Assembly: GCA_964654415.1 (NCBI GenBank)
Contig: CAZZIP010000002.1
Location: 186,001-250,000 of the forward strand
DNA length: 64,000 bases
Source: Methylohalobius sp964654415
GTDB lineage: Bacteria > Pseudomonadota > Gammaproteobacteria > Methylococcales > Methylothermaceae
Direction: 5' to 3'
The position numbers were made by a program, and so were the translations under genes. The number at the start of each line of letters is the position of its first letter. Within the stretch, counting starts at the first letter, position 1. Below the pieces are notes generated by a model, which was not told the origin of the DNA, searched no databases, and saw only the letters and a list, made by a program, of their open reading frames with translations. Shown here piece after piece: positions 24,209-34,043 of this stretch.

Positions 24209-27200
24209 ATGCGCCTGGAAAAAATCAAGCTGGCCGGTTTCAAATCTTTCGTGGAGCCTACCACAGTGGTTTTCCCCGAGCGCCTGATCGCCATCGTCGG
24301 CCCTAACGGCTGCGGCAAGTCCAACCTCATCGACGCGGTGCGCTTTGTGATCGGGGAAAGCTCGGCCAAGCATCTGCGTGGCAGCGCCATGGCGGATGTC
24401 ATCTTCAATGGTTCGGCGACGCGCAAACCGGCCTCTTTGGCCAGCGTGGAGCTTGTTTTCTCCAACGAAGAGGGGCGCCTGGGCGGGGAATACGCCAGCT
24501 TTAACCAGATTGCCTTAAAACGCGAAATCAGCCGCGACGGGGAGTCGCGTTATTACTTAAACGGCACCCGCTGCCGCCGCCGCGATGTCCTCGACGTGCT
24601 TTTAGGGACCGGCCTTGGGCCGCGAGCCTACGCTATCATCGAGCAGGGGATGATCTCGCATTTAGTCGAGGCCAAACCGGAGGAACTACGCCTGTTCGTT
24701 GAGGAAGCCGCAGGGCTCTCCAAGTACAAGGAGCGGCGCCACGAGACCGAACTCAAGCTCGAACACGTGCGCGCCAATCTGCAGCGGGCGTGCGACATCC
24801 GCGGTGAAATCAAACAACAGGTCGAACGCCTGGCCAAACAAGCCAGGAAGGCGGAAAAATACCACGCGCTCGGCCAGGCGATCCAACAGTGCCAAAAAGA
24901 GCTGATCGCGATCAGATGGCGCCAAGCCGAATGCGAACATCGCCGCCAGCAAGCCCGGGTGAGCGAATTGGAAAATGCGCTAGCCGCCGAACAAACCGCG
25001 CTCAGCCAGGCCGAGCAGGCAACAGCCGAAACCCGCGCCAAGACCCAGCGCTTAATGCTGCAGCTGCAAGCCCAGCAGTCCCAACTCTACGAGCTGAATG
25101 CCGCTATCAGCCGGTGCGATCAGAGTCTCCGCCACGCGCAAAAAACCCTGGAAGAACGTGGGCGATCGCTAGAGGCCTGGCGTGGCGAACTGACTCGCTG
25201 CCAGGAAGTCAGCGCCGAGATTCGGGCCCAACTGGCCAGCGTGGAGCAGGAACGCGAGCGCCTAGAGCGGGAACAGATCCTTTGCCTGGATCAGCTCGAG
25301 GAGGCCCAGGACAAACGCCAGGCTGCAGAACTCCACTGGCGAAAATTGCAACGACAATTTGACCACGACCGGGAAGCGTATGGGCGATCTGTGGCACAGA
25401 CCGAGCTTCTCAAGGCAGAGATTGGCCATCTGGAACACCAATTAGAGCAAACCCGTCTGCGCCATGCCCAGTTCACCCAAGAACGCCAGCAGCTCGTGCA
25501 AACCCTCGATGCCCTGGACCTTGATGCGCTAAAACAGCAAATGGTACAGGCCCAAGCAGTGCGGGAGCTTAAACTCGAGGCGGTCGCTGCTGCTACCCGG
25601 AGCTTGCAGCAGCTTGCCGACCAAAAGCGGGAAATCGAGCTTCAACTCAAAGAACTGGAAGCCGAACATAGCCGCGTGCAGGGGCGCCTCTCCGCCCTGG
25701 AGACCCTGCAGCACCATGCTTTGGGAAAAGACCGCTCGCGCTTGAATACCTGGTTCAATGCCCAGGGACTTAAGGACACCCCGCGCCTGGCCGAGGTTCT
25801 GGATGTCGAGACCGGGTGGGAAACCGCAGTGGAAAGCGCGCTTTCCGAATGGCTGGAGGCGGTTTTGGTTAGCGACCTCAGCTGGCTTCCTCAGGCAACG
25901 GCTGAACTCGAGGAGGACGTCGCTCTGCTCGAGCTTCGTCCGGGCACTCCTCAGGCCCAAAATGACGCCTTGACGACTAAGCTCCGAGCCCCCTGGGACC
26001 TGACTCCTTGGCTTTCTGGTTTTCGCTGCATCGCAACCTTGAGCGAGGCGCTCGCCCGCCGCCATGAGCTGCTCGAGCACGAGCGCTGGATCACTCCTTG
26101 CGGGGATCAGATCGGCCCTACCTGGGTGAAACTCAAGCGTCTTAAGGAGCCCCATCGAGGGATTCTGGAACGGCAAAAAAACCTCCAAGAATTGCGTCTC
26201 CAACTGGAAGTCCTAGCGCAAAGGCGTCGCCAGCAACAAGACCAGCTAACCCAGCTGACTGCGGCGCTGAGCGAAGCCGAGCAGGGCCTTAAGACCCTGC
26301 AGGCCGAAGAACGCGACAGCCACACCTTGAGCGAGCGCCTGGCCGCCGAACTGAATGCGGCCCAGCTCCGCCAAGCCGAGATGCGCGAACGCATCGAGCG
26401 GCTGGACCAGGAAATCCTGAAAACCTCAAGTCAACGTCAAGCGCTCGAAGCCAAGCTGAACGGACATGTCCAGGAATTAGCACACCAGACTGAATCTGTT
26501 GCAGCTCAGGCGCAAGCGCTCGAGAAATTGCAGGGCGAATGCGAGCGAGCCCGCACCGATTTTGCGCGCATTGAGGCTAAAACCCAGCATCATCGCGACC
26601 TCAACACCCAATTGAAAGCCGCCCTAGAGCGCGTCGCCCATACGCGTCAACTGCTTGAGCAACAGCTCCAACGGTCCGAATCCCAAGAGCAGCAACTGAG
26701 AGAGCGCCTAAGGCGTACAGAGGCCGAGCAAGCAGAGGGTAGAGCGCCACTCGAACAGGCACGGCGGGAATTGGAGACCCTGCTCGCCCGCCGGGCTGTC
26801 CTAGAAAACGAGCTCGCCGGTACTCGCGCCGCCCTCAAGCAATCCGAAGCCGAACTACGCGATCGGACTGGTCTTTGGCGCCGCCTGGAAGAGGCCCGCG
26901 ATCAAGCCAGAAGTGCGCTGGAGCAGGCGCGGCTCAACGCCGAGGCAGCTCGGGTTCGGTGGCAAACCGTAGCGGCCGAAGCCAAGGCGGTTGAACTGCC
27001 CGAAATCCTGCAATCTCTGCCCGAGGTCGCCGATCCTCAAGACTGGCAGAATCGGCTGGAGCAGCTGAAAGCGCAACAGGCCAGCCTGGGAGACGTCAAT
27101 CTGGCCGCGATCGAGGAGCACCGGTTGCACTCTGAGCGCCTGCGCTTTCTCGACAAACAGTGTGCCGACCTGGAGGCCTCCCTGGAGATGTTGACGAAAG

Positions 27201-27703
27201 CCATCCGCCAGATCGACCGTGAGAGCCGGGCCTGTTTCCGCACGACTTTCGAGACCGTGGACCGCCATTTTCGGGAGCGCTTCCCGCTCCTGTTCGGCGG
27301 CGGCGAGGCATGGTTGGAGCTTAGCGGGTCCGAAGACCCGCTGGACGCCGGGGTACGGATCGTGGCGCGCCCGCCGGGCAAGCGCAACAGCTCCATTCAT
27401 CTTTTGTCCGGCGGAGAGAAAGCGCTGACCGCGATCGCTTTGGTGTTTTCTTTTTTTGAGTTGAATCCGGCTCCCGTCTGTCTTCTGGACGAGGTGGACG
27501 CCCCCCTGGACGAAACCAATGTGGTAAGGTTCTGCCAGCTTCTTAAGTCTATGTCGGAGCAGGTACAATTTATTTTCATAACCCACAATAAAATCACTAT
27601 GGAAATCGCCGCCCAGTTGATCGGCGTGACCATGCGCGAGCCGGGAGTGTCTCGCATCGTTGCCGTGGATTTGAAACAAGCCGCTGAGATGGCGGCGGCA
27701 TAA
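24209..27703 (+). CDS. smc: Chromosome segregation protein SMC
   Basis: 1164 residues, full family length. Walker A GPNGCGKS (31-38), long coiled coils with a central hinge (about 500-640, around DTPRLAEVLDVETGW), then the C-terminal head with signature LLSGGEKALTAIAL and Walker B VCLLDEVDAPLDE. It forms ring-shaped dimers that organise chromosomal DNA. TATAAT at 24153-24158 marks a likely promoter. The start ATG (MRLEKIKLAGFKSF) matches the conserved N-terminus; a TTG four codons earlier is possible. Gene order smc-zipA-ligA is typical of gammaproteobacteria. Confidence 0.97.
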   Translation: MRLEKIKLAGFKSFVEPTTVVFPERLIAIVGPNGCGKSNLIDAVRFVIGESSAKHLRGSAMADVIFNGSATRKPASLASVELVFSNEEGRLGGEYASFNQIALKREISRDGESRYYLNGTRCRRRDVLDVLLGTGLGPRAYAIIEQGMISHLVEAKPEELRLFVEEAAGLSKYKERRHETELKLEHVRANLQRACDIRGEIKQQVERLAKQARKAEKYHALGQAIQQCQKELIAIRWRQAECEHRRQQARVSELENALAAEQTALSQAEQATAETRAKTQRLMLQLQAQQSQLYELNAAISRCDQSLRHAQKTLEERGRSLEAWRGELTRCQEVSAEIRAQLASVEQERERLEREQILCLDQLEEAQDKRQAAELHWRKLQRQFDHDREAYGRSVAQTELLKAEIGHLEHQLEQTRLRHAQFTQERQQLVQTLDALDLDALKQQMVQAQAVRELKLEAVAAATRSLQQLADQKREIELQLKELEAEHSRVQGRLSALETLQHHALGKDRSRLNTWFNAQGLKDTPRLAEVLDVETGWETAVESALSEWLEAVLVSDLSWLPQATAELEEDVALLELRPGTPQAQNDALTTKLRAPWDLTPWLSGFRCIATLSEALARRHELLEHERWITPCGDQIGPTWVKLKRLKEPHRGILERQKNLQELRLQLEVLAQRRRQQQDQLTQLTAALSEAEQGLKTLQAEERDSHTLSERLAAELNAAQLRQAEMRERIERLDQEILKTSSQRQALEAKLNGHVQELAHQTESVAAQAQALEKLQGECERARTDFARIEAKTQHHRDLNTQLKAALERVAHTRQLLEQQLQRSESQEQQLRERLRRTEAEQAEGRAPLEQARRELETLLARRAVLENELAGTRAALKQSEAELRDRTGLWRRLEEARDQARSALEQARLNAEAARVRWQTVAAEAKAVELPEILQSLPEVADPQDWQNRLEQLKAQQASLGDVNLAAIEEHRLHSERLRFLDKQCADLEASLEMLTKAIRQIDRESRACFRTTFETVDRHFRERFPLLFGGGEAWLELSGSEDPLDAGVRIVARPPGKRNSSIHLLSGGEKALTAIALVFSFFELNPAPVCLLDEVDAPLDETNVVRFCQLLKSMSEQVQFIFITHNKITMEIAAQLIGVTMREPGVSRIVAVDLKQAAEMAAA

Positions 27704-27718
27704 CGGGGCTGATGAATC

Positions 27719-28444
27719 ATGGAAATGGACAAGACTACCTTGCGGATTATTTTGGCAGCTTTGGGCGTCCTGCTGCTGCTTGGCATCTATTTGTGGGACC
27801 GCTTGAAAAAACGGCGGCAGTCGCTGGATAAGCTCCTTAACACTTTGGAGGCCGAATCTCCAGAAGGCGAGTCCGAAGCAGACGAGATCGACACTATCTC
27901 GATCAATCCGATTGAGGAAACTGCTCCCGTGGATGTAGATGTCCTCGAAGCCGAGGAGTCGACCTTGGAACCTGGGCAGCCTGAGCCTGAGGCCAGCAAA
28001 CCAGACCGCAAAGCCGGGGGGACTGAGCAAGCCGAGGCCAAGCGCGCCAAGCTGCCGGAAGTGATCCAGGTGAGCATCGTTGCCCCCCCTCAACAGCCTT
28101 TTTCTGGGAATAAGCTACTGAAGGTATTTGAGGAGTTAGGGTTGGAATACGGGGACATGGATATCTTTCACGCCTATCAGGGGGACGAAATTCGGTTCAG
28201 CGTGGCAAGTCTCGTCAAGCCCGGCACCTTCCCCATCGACGCCATGGACGATTTCCAAACCCGTGGCCTGACTCTGTTTTTCCAACCACCTCTGGTATCC
28301 CGCCCGGCCGAGGCATTCGAACACATGATCGCTACCTGCCATGCGCTGGCCCAGCGCCTCGGCGGCAAAGAACTGGACGACCGCCGCCAACCTTTGACCG
28401 CCGTCAAGATCTCGCTCTGGCGTCGCCAGCTTAAGGAAGCCTGA
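27719..28444 (+). CDS. zipA: Cell division protein ZipA
   Basis: 241 residues. An N-terminal membrane anchor (about 8-25) is followed by a charged acidic and Pro-rich linker and the C-terminal FtsZ-binding domain (about 118-235), with MDIFHAYQGDEIRFSVASLVKPGTFP and the GLTLFFQPP strand. ZipA tethers FtsZ to the inner membrane at the septum. It lies 15 bases after smc and two before ligA, in the conserved order. Confidence 0.93.
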   Translation: MEMDKTTLRIILAALGVLLLLGIYLWDRLKKRRQSLDKLLNTLEAESPEGESEADEIDTISINPIEETAPVDVDVLEAEESTLEPGQPEPEASKPDRKAGGTEQAEAKRAKLPEVIQVSIVAPPQQPFSGNKLLKVFEELGLEYGDMDIFHAYQGDEIRFSVASLVKPGTFPIDAMDDFQTRGLTLFFQPPLVSRPAEAFEHMIATCHALAQRLGGKELDDRRQPLTAVKISLWRRQLKEA

Positions 28445-28446
28445 AC

Positions 28447-30474
28447 ATGGCGGTGCCAGATGCGGTCCGACAGCGGGTAGAGACACTGCGCCGGGAGATC
28501 GAATACCACAACTATCGCTACTATGTACTCGATGAGCCAGTCATCTCCGATGCCGAATACGATGCCCTGGTGGCTGAGCTTCAGAAGCTCGAGGCCGCTT
28601 ATCCGGAGCTGATCACTCCCGATTCTCCGACCCAGCGGGTCGGTGCCCCTCCCTCAGAAGCCTTTGCGCCGGTCCGGCACGAGGTGCCCATGTTGTCGCT
28701 CGACAACGCGTTTACCGAGGCGGATGTTTTGGACTTCGATCGCCGGGTACGCGAGCGGTTGGAAGTAGACACCATCGAATATACCGCCGAGCCCAAACTG
28801 GACGGTCTGGCGATTTCGATTCTCTATGAAAACGGCACGCTCACGCGGGCGGCTACGCGCGGCGATGGGTTCGTCGGCGAGGACGTGACGGCGAACGTCA
28901 AAACCATCCGCGCCGTTCCCTTGCGCCTGCGTGGCTCGGGATGGCCCGAGCGGTTTGAGGCGCGGGGCGAGGTGTTTATGCCTTTGGAAGGGTTTAGAAA
29001 GCTCAACCAATGGGCGCTGGAGCATGGCGAGAAAGTATTTGCCAATCCGCGCAACGCGGCTGCCGGCAGCCTGCGGCAATTGGATCCGAGAATAACTGCC
29101 AGACGCCCCTTAAGCTTTTACAGCTATGGCGTTGGTTTTTTTCCCAGAGAGCAGTTGCCCGAAACCCAGGCTGAGCTCTTGGCCAAGCTGCGAGAATGGG
29201 GCTTGCCAGTATCCAGAGAGATTAAAGTCGTCGTTGGCGTTGAGGGATGCCTTAGCTACTACCGGAGCCTGGTGAGCAGGCGCGAATCTCTGAAGTTTGA
29301 AGCTGACGGGGTAGTCTACAAGGTCAACCGTCTGGCTTGGCAGGAGCTTTTGGGCTACACCGCGCGCGCCCCGCGCTGGGCGATCGCACACAAGTTTCCA
29401 GCCCACGAGGCGACTACGGTAGTGGAAGCAATTGAGGTGCAGGTAGGACGCACTGGCATCCTCACGCCGGTGGCCAAGCTCAAGGCGGTGCAAGTGGGAG
29501 GAGTAGAGGTCAAAAGCGCCACCTTGCACAACTTCGAAGAATTGAAGCGGAAGGACATACGGGTGGGGGACACGGTGGTCGTGCGCCGCGCCGGCGAGGT
29601 GATCCCAGAAGTGATCAAAGTGATCCCCGAAAAACGCCCACCCCAGTCAAAGCCGGTCGAACCACCTAAGACTTGTCCGATCTGCGGCGCAGAAGTGGTG
29701 GCCGACCCTGGTGGCGCGCTCATCCGCTGCAGCGGCGGCCTGTATTGCCCAGCTCAGCTCAAGGCCGCGATCAAGCATTTCGCCTCCCGGCGGGCGCTGG
29801 ACATCGAGGGGCTGGGGGAAAAACTGATCGACCAATTGCTGGAAAAGGGCTTGATCCGAGACGTGGCTGACTTGTACGCGCTGAGCCAAGAACAACTAGC
29901 CGGACTGGAACGGATGGGTTCCAAATCGGCTCAGAACCTCATCCGGGCTCTGGAAAACAGCAAGTCCACGACCTTGGCGCGGTTTTTATATGCTTTAGGG
30001 ATCCGTGAGGTAGGGGAAGTCACCGCGCAACTCCTAGCTGAGCATTTCCAATCTTTGGAGCGCCTGATGGCGGCCGACGAAGCAGAGCTAGAACAAATCC
30101 CGGGAATCGGTCCGGTGGTGGCCAAGCACATCGCGGCTTTTTTCCGGCAACCTCGCAATCTGAGCGTCATCCAGCGTCTGCGCCAGGCTGGGGTGCATTG
30201 GCCGAGCCCGGAAACCCAACCCCGCCCTCTGGCTGGCAAGGTATTCGTGTTCACCGGTGCGCTTTCGACCATGACTCGGGAGGAGGCCAAAGCCAGGGTC
30301 GAGGCCTTGGGTGCAAGGGTGACCGACAACGTCTCAAAAACGACCGATTACGTAGTCGTCGGGACCGCTCCCGGTTCTAAACTGGACAAAGCCAGACAGC
30401 TTGGAGTTACTATTATCGACGAAGGAGGATTTTTGGAACTACTGCGTCGCTTCGAGATGCCTAGCCGTGGATGA
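28447..30474 (+). CDS. ligA: NAD-dependent DNA ligase LigA
   Basis: 675 residues. The adenylation lysine K117 is in AEPKLDGLAIS. It is followed by the OB fold, a four-cysteine zinc finger (CPICG ... CSGGLYCP), helix-hairpin-helix repeats around GIREVGEVTAQLLAEHF, and a C-terminal BRCT domain (VFVFTGALSTMTREEAK). Seals nicks during replication and repair. Its end overlaps the next gene by eight bases. Confidence 0.97.
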   Translation: MAVPDAVRQRVETLRREIEYHNYRYYVLDEPVISDAEYDALVAELQKLEAAYPELITPDSPTQRVGAPPSEAFAPVRHEVPMLSLDNAFTEADVLDFDRRVRERLEVDTIEYTAEPKLDGLAISILYENGTLTRAATRGDGFVGEDVTANVKTIRAVPLRLRGSGWPERFEARGEVFMPLEGFRKLNQWALEHGEKVFANPRNAAAGSLRQLDPRITARRPLSFYSYGVGFFPREQLPETQAELLAKLREWGLPVSREIKVVVGVEGCLSYYRSLVSRRESLKFEADGVVYKVNRLAWQELLGYTARAPRWAIAHKFPAHEATTVVEAIEVQVGRTGILTPVAKLKAVQVGGVEVKSATLHNFEELKRKDIRVGDTVVVRRAGEVIPEVIKVIPEKRPPQSKPVEPPKTCPICGAEVVADPGGALIRCSGGLYCPAQLKAAIKHFASRRALDIEGLGEKLIDQLLEKGLIRDVADLYALSQEQLAGLERMGSKSAQNLIRALENSKSTTLARFLYALGIREVGEVTAQLLAEHFQSLERLMAADEAELEQIPGIGPVVAKHIAAFFRQPRNLSVIQRLRQAGVHWPSPETQPRPLAGKVFVFTGALSTMTREEAKARVEALGARVTDNVSKTTDYVVVGTAPGSKLDKARQLGVTIIDEGGFLELLRRFEMPSRG

Positions 30475-31621
30475 AACTGATCCGATTGCAGAGGTCGACC
30501 AACTCCAAACCGAGCTTTGCATCCTGCAAAGCCACCTGGATCGTTTGTTGACCTGCATCCGTCAGAATGAGGGAGTGTTACGCCGGTTCCAGTCGTTGGA
30601 AACCCAATTGCTGGCGCTCAACTCTCTGCGCGAGTTAATAGAACACGTGCTTGAAGACACCCGCACCGTGTTCGAGCTCGATTTCGTCACGTTTGCCCTG
30701 ATCGACGCAAAAGGCAAGATCAAACAGTTTTTGCAAGAAGACGGATTGGCGCTGGACAACCTCAAGGAACTAATCCTGTTCACCTCCGATCTTCCCTTGA
30801 AGCCGATCTTCGGCAGGGCATTTCGACCCTACCTGGGGGAGTTCAGCGCCAGACACCAAGCATTGTTTCCCGACAACCCCCCTCCAAAAAGCTGCGCCTT
30901 GCTTCCTTTAGTGCGCCGAGGGGAATTGCTCGGCGCCTTGAATCTGGGAAGTGCCGAACCGACGCGTTTTATCCTGGGGATGGCCACCGATTTCCTCGAT
31001 AGGTTGCGCCAGATATTGGCAGTCTGTTTGGAAAGCACCCTCAACTTCGAACTTTTGCGCCGCACCAGCCTGATCGACACCCTGACCGGGGTCAACAACC
31101 GCCGTTTTTTCGAGCAGCGGTTGGGAGAAGAGATCGACCGCGCGGCCCGGACTGGTGAGCCTTTGGCGTGTTTGTTCCTCGATATCGATCACTTCAAGCG
31201 GATCAACGACACCTACGGTCACCAAAGCGGCGATCTGGTACTGGCGGAAGTCGCCGCGCAAATCCGCTCGCAGCTGCGTAGCCAAGACGTGCTCGCCCGC
31301 TACGGCGGAGAAGAATTTGTGGCCCTGTTGTCTTCCGCCGACGAACGGCGGGCGCAAGAGGTAGCCGAACGGATCCGCAGACGGATCGAAGCGTACAAGA
31401 TCACCGATCACAACGGCCGGCCGATCTCTGTCACGCTGTCCATCGGAGTGGCAGAATACGACCCTAAGCAGGTCTTAAGCATGACCGAAGTCGACCAACA
31501 GCGGTTTTTAGAGTTGGCCGACCAAGCCTTGTATACCGCCAAACGCAGTGGCAGAAATCGAGTAGCAAGCGGCGGCGTCTACCTTCGCCCGCCGGAGGCA
31601 CAAGCCGCCCAGCGGGCTTGA
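30467..31621 (+). CDS. GAF-like (DUF484-type) diguanylate cyclase
   Basis: 384 residues from a GTG inside the end of ligA; no in-frame ATG fits better. The N-terminal half resembles DUF484/GAF (ELDFVTFALIDAKGKIKQF, CALLPLVRRGELLGALNLGS). The C-terminal GGDEF domain keeps the active site YGGEEF and an inhibitory RSQD site five residues before it. It should make cyclic di-GMP and be product-inhibited. Overlap with ligA implies coupled expression, an unusual pairing. Confidence 0.85.
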   Translation: MDETDPIAEVDQLQTELCILQSHLDRLLTCIRQNEGVLRRFQSLETQLLALNSLRELIEHVLEDTRTVFELDFVTFALIDAKGKIKQFLQEDGLALDNLKELILFTSDLPLKPIFGRAFRPYLGEFSARHQALFPDNPPPKSCALLPLVRRGELLGALNLGSAEPTRFILGMATDFLDRLRQILAVCLESTLNFELLRRTSLIDTLTGVNNRRFFEQRLGEEIDRAARTGEPLACLFLDIDHFKRINDTYGHQSGDLVLAEVAAQIRSQLRSQDVLARYGGEEFVALLSSADERRAQEVAERIRRRIEAYKITDHNGRPISVTLSIGVAEYDPKQVLSMTEVDQQRFLELADQALYTAKRSGRNRVASGGVYLRPPEAQAAQRA

Positions 31622-31624
31622 TCT

Positions 31625-32527
31625 TCAAGGTTGCTGAGGTTTGCCTTCAGGCTGCGAAGCAGGGGGCTGATCGGCTTGGGCCGGCGGCGCTTGGGCAGTT
31701 AGCAGTTTGATCTCTGCTTTTTGCTTCAGCTCCTGAATATGTTCCTGAACCAGCTTGCGCTTGAGCATCATTTCGATCTGGGATTTGACCTGCTCAAACG
31801 GGGGAGGGGTTTTCTGGCGGACGTCCTCGAGCAAGATCACGTGCCAGCCGAACTGGGTCTCGACCGGTTGCTTGGTGTATTGTCCCTTCTGCAGGGCGAT
31901 CACTGCATCGGCGAACGGCTGTACCATCCGCTGTGGGACGAACCAGCCCAAATCGCCGCCGTTGTCGGCGGAAGGCCCGGTCGAATGCTTCTTGGCCAGT
32001 TCGATAAAATCCTTGCCGGCATCGAGCTGTTTGATGATTTCTTCGGCTTCTTCCTTAGTCTTGACCAAGATGTGGCGCGCCTTGTATTCATTCTGATTCA
32101 TCGCGCCGACCAACCGGTCATACTCAGCCTTGAGCTGCTCTTCGCTGATCGGACGACTCTTGAGAAAATCTTCCACGTCTACTTGGGACAAAACGGCTCG
32201 TTGCGTATAACGGATGCGCTCAGCCACCTCTGGCTGGCGCGGCAGCTGCTTCTGCACGGCCTCCTGTTTCAGAAGTTCACGACTGATCAGCTCTTCGATC
32301 AGCTTGTCTTCGGGGATGTCGATCTTCGCCTCGGGACTGCTACGCGCAATCTCTGCCTTGACGTAATCTAGCGCCAGCCGGCTAATGGGCTGACCGTTGA
32401 CGATAGCTACGGCGTCTTTTTCTTCTACCTGAGCTAAATTCAAGCCTTCGCCGACTTTGTTGCCACCGGCGTTACAGCTGGCGAGTACAGCTAGGGATAG
32501 GGCAGTAAAAACAAGCTTTTTACGCAT
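31625..32527 (-). CDS. PpiC-type peptidyl-prolyl isomerase lipoprotein
   Basis: 300 residues. A lipoprotein signal (SLAVLASC lipobox) precedes a SurA-like N-domain (NGQPISRLALDYVKAEIA) and a parvulin domain with ARHILVKTKEEAEEI and GGDLGWFVPQRMVQPFADAV. It likely assists folding of exported proteins, as SurA or EpsD-like isomerases do. AAGGAT precedes the ATG. Last gene of a five-gene minus-strand run from the 33.7 kb hypothetical protein. Confidence 0.88.
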   Translation of the reverse strand: MRKKLVFTALSLAVLASCNAGGNKVGEGLNLAQVEEKDAVAIVNGQPISRLALDYVKAEIARSSPEAKIDIPEDKLIEELISRELLKQEAVQKQLPRQPEVAERIRYTQRAVLSQVDVEDFLKSRPISEEQLKAEYDRLVGAMNQNEYKARHILVKTKEEAEEIIKQLDAGKDFIELAKKHSTGPSADNGGDLGWFVPQRMVQPFADAVIALQKGQYTKQPVETQFGWHVILLEDVRQKTPPPFEQVKSQIEMMLKRKLVQEHIQELKQKAEIKLLTAQAPPAQADQPPASQPEGKPQQP

Positions 32528-32531
32528 AAGA

Positions 32532-32810
32532 TCATCCTTTAGTTGAATATTCATCGGGAGTATAAGCTCGGATGCTCAAGGCATGGATTTGGCCCTGCAT
32601 CAGGTCGGAAAGCGCCTGGTACACCATCTGATGACGTTGAACCAGGTTCTTGCCGGCAAAGGCTGGAGAAACGATGGTCAGATAAAAATGTCCAGCACCG
32701 CCTGCTTGAGCGTGTCCTGCATGGGCAGCACTGGCGTCGATCAACTCTAAATAGGTCGGAGAGAGGATCTGCCGAAGGCGATCCTCAATCGTTCGGACTC
32801 GATCGTTCAT
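32532..32810 (-). CDS. BolA-family protein
   Basis: 92 residues. Contains RLRQILSPTYLELIDASAAHAGHA and FAGKNLVQRHQMVYQALSDLM, with the conserved histidine of BolA that ligates an Fe-S cluster together with monothiol glutaredoxins. The ATG overlaps the yciI stop (ATGA). BolA versus IbaG cannot be settled from sequence; the FAGKNLVQRHQMVY form fits BolA. Confidence 0.9.
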   Translation of the reverse strand: MNDRVRTIEDRLRQILSPTYLELIDASAAHAGHAQAGGAGHFYLTIVSPAFAGKNLVQRHQMVYQALSDLMQGQIHALSIRAYTPDEYSTKG

Positions 32811-33109
32811 CTGGGAAACACCTGTAGGAATGGTTTGACTGTCACCCGGGCATAGACTCCCGCCACTGAATATGGGTCGGAATCCGCCCATCGACAGGCC
32901 TCTTCAAGGCTTTGGAACTCAGCCACAATCAGGCTACCGCTGAACCCTGCAGGTCCCGGATCGGGGCTGTCGATGGCGGGATGAGGTCCAGCTAGGACCA
33001 AACGCCCCTCCTCCTGGAGCGCCTCCAGCCGCTTGAGGTGGGCGGGGCGATTTTCCAAGCGCAAAAGCAGACTCCCGGGTGCATCCTCGGCTAGGATTGC
33101 GTACAACAC
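32807..33109 (-). CDS. YciI-family protein
   Basis: 100 residues: the ferredoxin-like YciI fold with RPAHLKRLEALQEEGRLVLAGPHPAID and DSDPYSVAGVYARVTVKPF. The His-Asp pair of the family (AHL, DPY) is present. Enzymatic role unknown. Sits between yciB and bolA, a frequent order in proteobacteria. Confidence 0.9.
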   Translation of the reverse strand: MLYAILAEDAPGSLLLRLENRPAHLKRLEALQEEGRLVLAGPHPAIDSPDPGPAGFSGSLIVAEFQSLEEACRWADSDPYSVAGVYARVTVKPFLQVFPR

Positions 33110-33112
33110 AGA

Positions 33113-33658
33113 TTACTCCTTAGTGGATTCGGGTTCGGGCAGATGACGCGCAAGGAAAACTGCCTGCAACAAGGCAAAAGCGACGGTTAAACCCAGCATG
33201 CCAAACAATTTGAAATTGACCCAAACATCGGTGTCGAAATTGTAAACCACGAACAGGTTGATTGCCCCTAAAACCAAAAAGAACAACGCCCAACCCAGGT
33301 TCAAGCGGTACCAGACCGGTTGTGGAAGCGCGATGCTGGCGGCCATCATCCGCTGGATAAGGGGTTTGTCACCGACGAACTGGCTAGCCAAAAATGCTAC
33401 CCCAAACAGCCAATTGATTACAGTAGGTTTCCATTTGATGAATTGCTCGTCGTGCAGATACAGGGTGGCGCCACCGAAGATTACGATCATCCCTAGGGTA
33501 ACAAGATGCATGGGCTCTACCCGCCGGTGACGCCACCACAGATAACCTACCTGAAGCAAGGTCGCTACGATAGCAACGGCGGTAGCGACATAAATTCCCC
33601 TTAGCTTGTAGGCGGCGAAAAACAAAAGGATAGGAAAAAAATCGAACAATATCTTCAT
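33113..33658 (-). CDS. yciB: Septation protein A / YciB inner-membrane protein
   Basis: 181 residues, nearly all membrane helices (about five), with the family motifs MKILFDFFPILLFFAAYKL, WKPTVINWLFG and LNLGWALFFLVLGAINLFVVYNFDTDVWVNFKLFG (two neighbouring blocks). Needed for proper septum formation or envelope homeostasis. Overlaps no gene; three bases separate it from yciI. Confidence 0.93.
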   Translation of the reverse strand: MKILFDFFPILLFFAAYKLRGIYVATAVAIVATLLQVGYLWWRHRRVEPMHLVTLGMIVIFGGATLYLHDEQFIKWKPTVINWLFGVAFLASQFVGDKPLIQRMMAASIALPQPVWYRLNLGWALFFLVLGAINLFVVYNFDTDVWVNFKLFGMLGLTVAFALLQAVFLARHLPEPESTKE

Positions 33659-33664
33659 AGGCGT

Positions 33665-33961
33665 TTACACATACACATCCACTTTGAGCCACAGCTGTGG
33701 CTGCGCTTCATCCGGGATTAACCGAATTTCAAGATAAGCCTTAAGCGCCCGTCTGGTGGGAAGGTCTCTCGGTTCATCCAGAATAACACGCTTTGATCCG
33801 ATCGAATTTTCTACCTTCTTGGAAAAAAGGTTTTCCCATTCATACGGGCGTACTGACTGCACTGCTTGAACCGGATCGGCTCGCTCTCCGGCACTAGGCC
33901 AAACCCGTGGACGAACGGGCAGTGTTGGGTAATAATTTACCTGGTTTAGCGTATTTACCAA
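33665..33961 (-). CDS. Hypothetical protein, 98 aa
   Basis: Starts at TTG (MVNTLNQVNYYPTLPVRPRVW) in the absence of any ATG or GTG, and ends in a beta-rich part, AYLEIRLIPDEAQPQLWLKVDVYV. Ends six bases before yciB, so it belongs to the same transcript. I do not recognise the family; the basic middle and strand-forming tail look like a genuine protein. Confidence 0.55.
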   Translation of the reverse strand: MVNTLNQVNYYPTLPVRPRVWPSAGERADPVQAVQSVRPYEWENLFSKKVENSIGSKRVILDEPRDLPTRRALKAYLEIRLIPDEAQPQLWLKVDVYV

Positions 33962-34043
33962 ACTGGATTACATCTTGGTTGAGCTATGCTAGCCTGTCAT
34001 CCTTCGGCGCGCAAGGTTAACCATTCGATAGCGGAGATAACCC

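Noticed and set aside
26855..28093. 412-codon minus-strand frame under the end of smc and zipA
   Set aside because: It is antisense to two confidently identified genes, and its product has no recognisable domain; it arises from the codon bias of smc.
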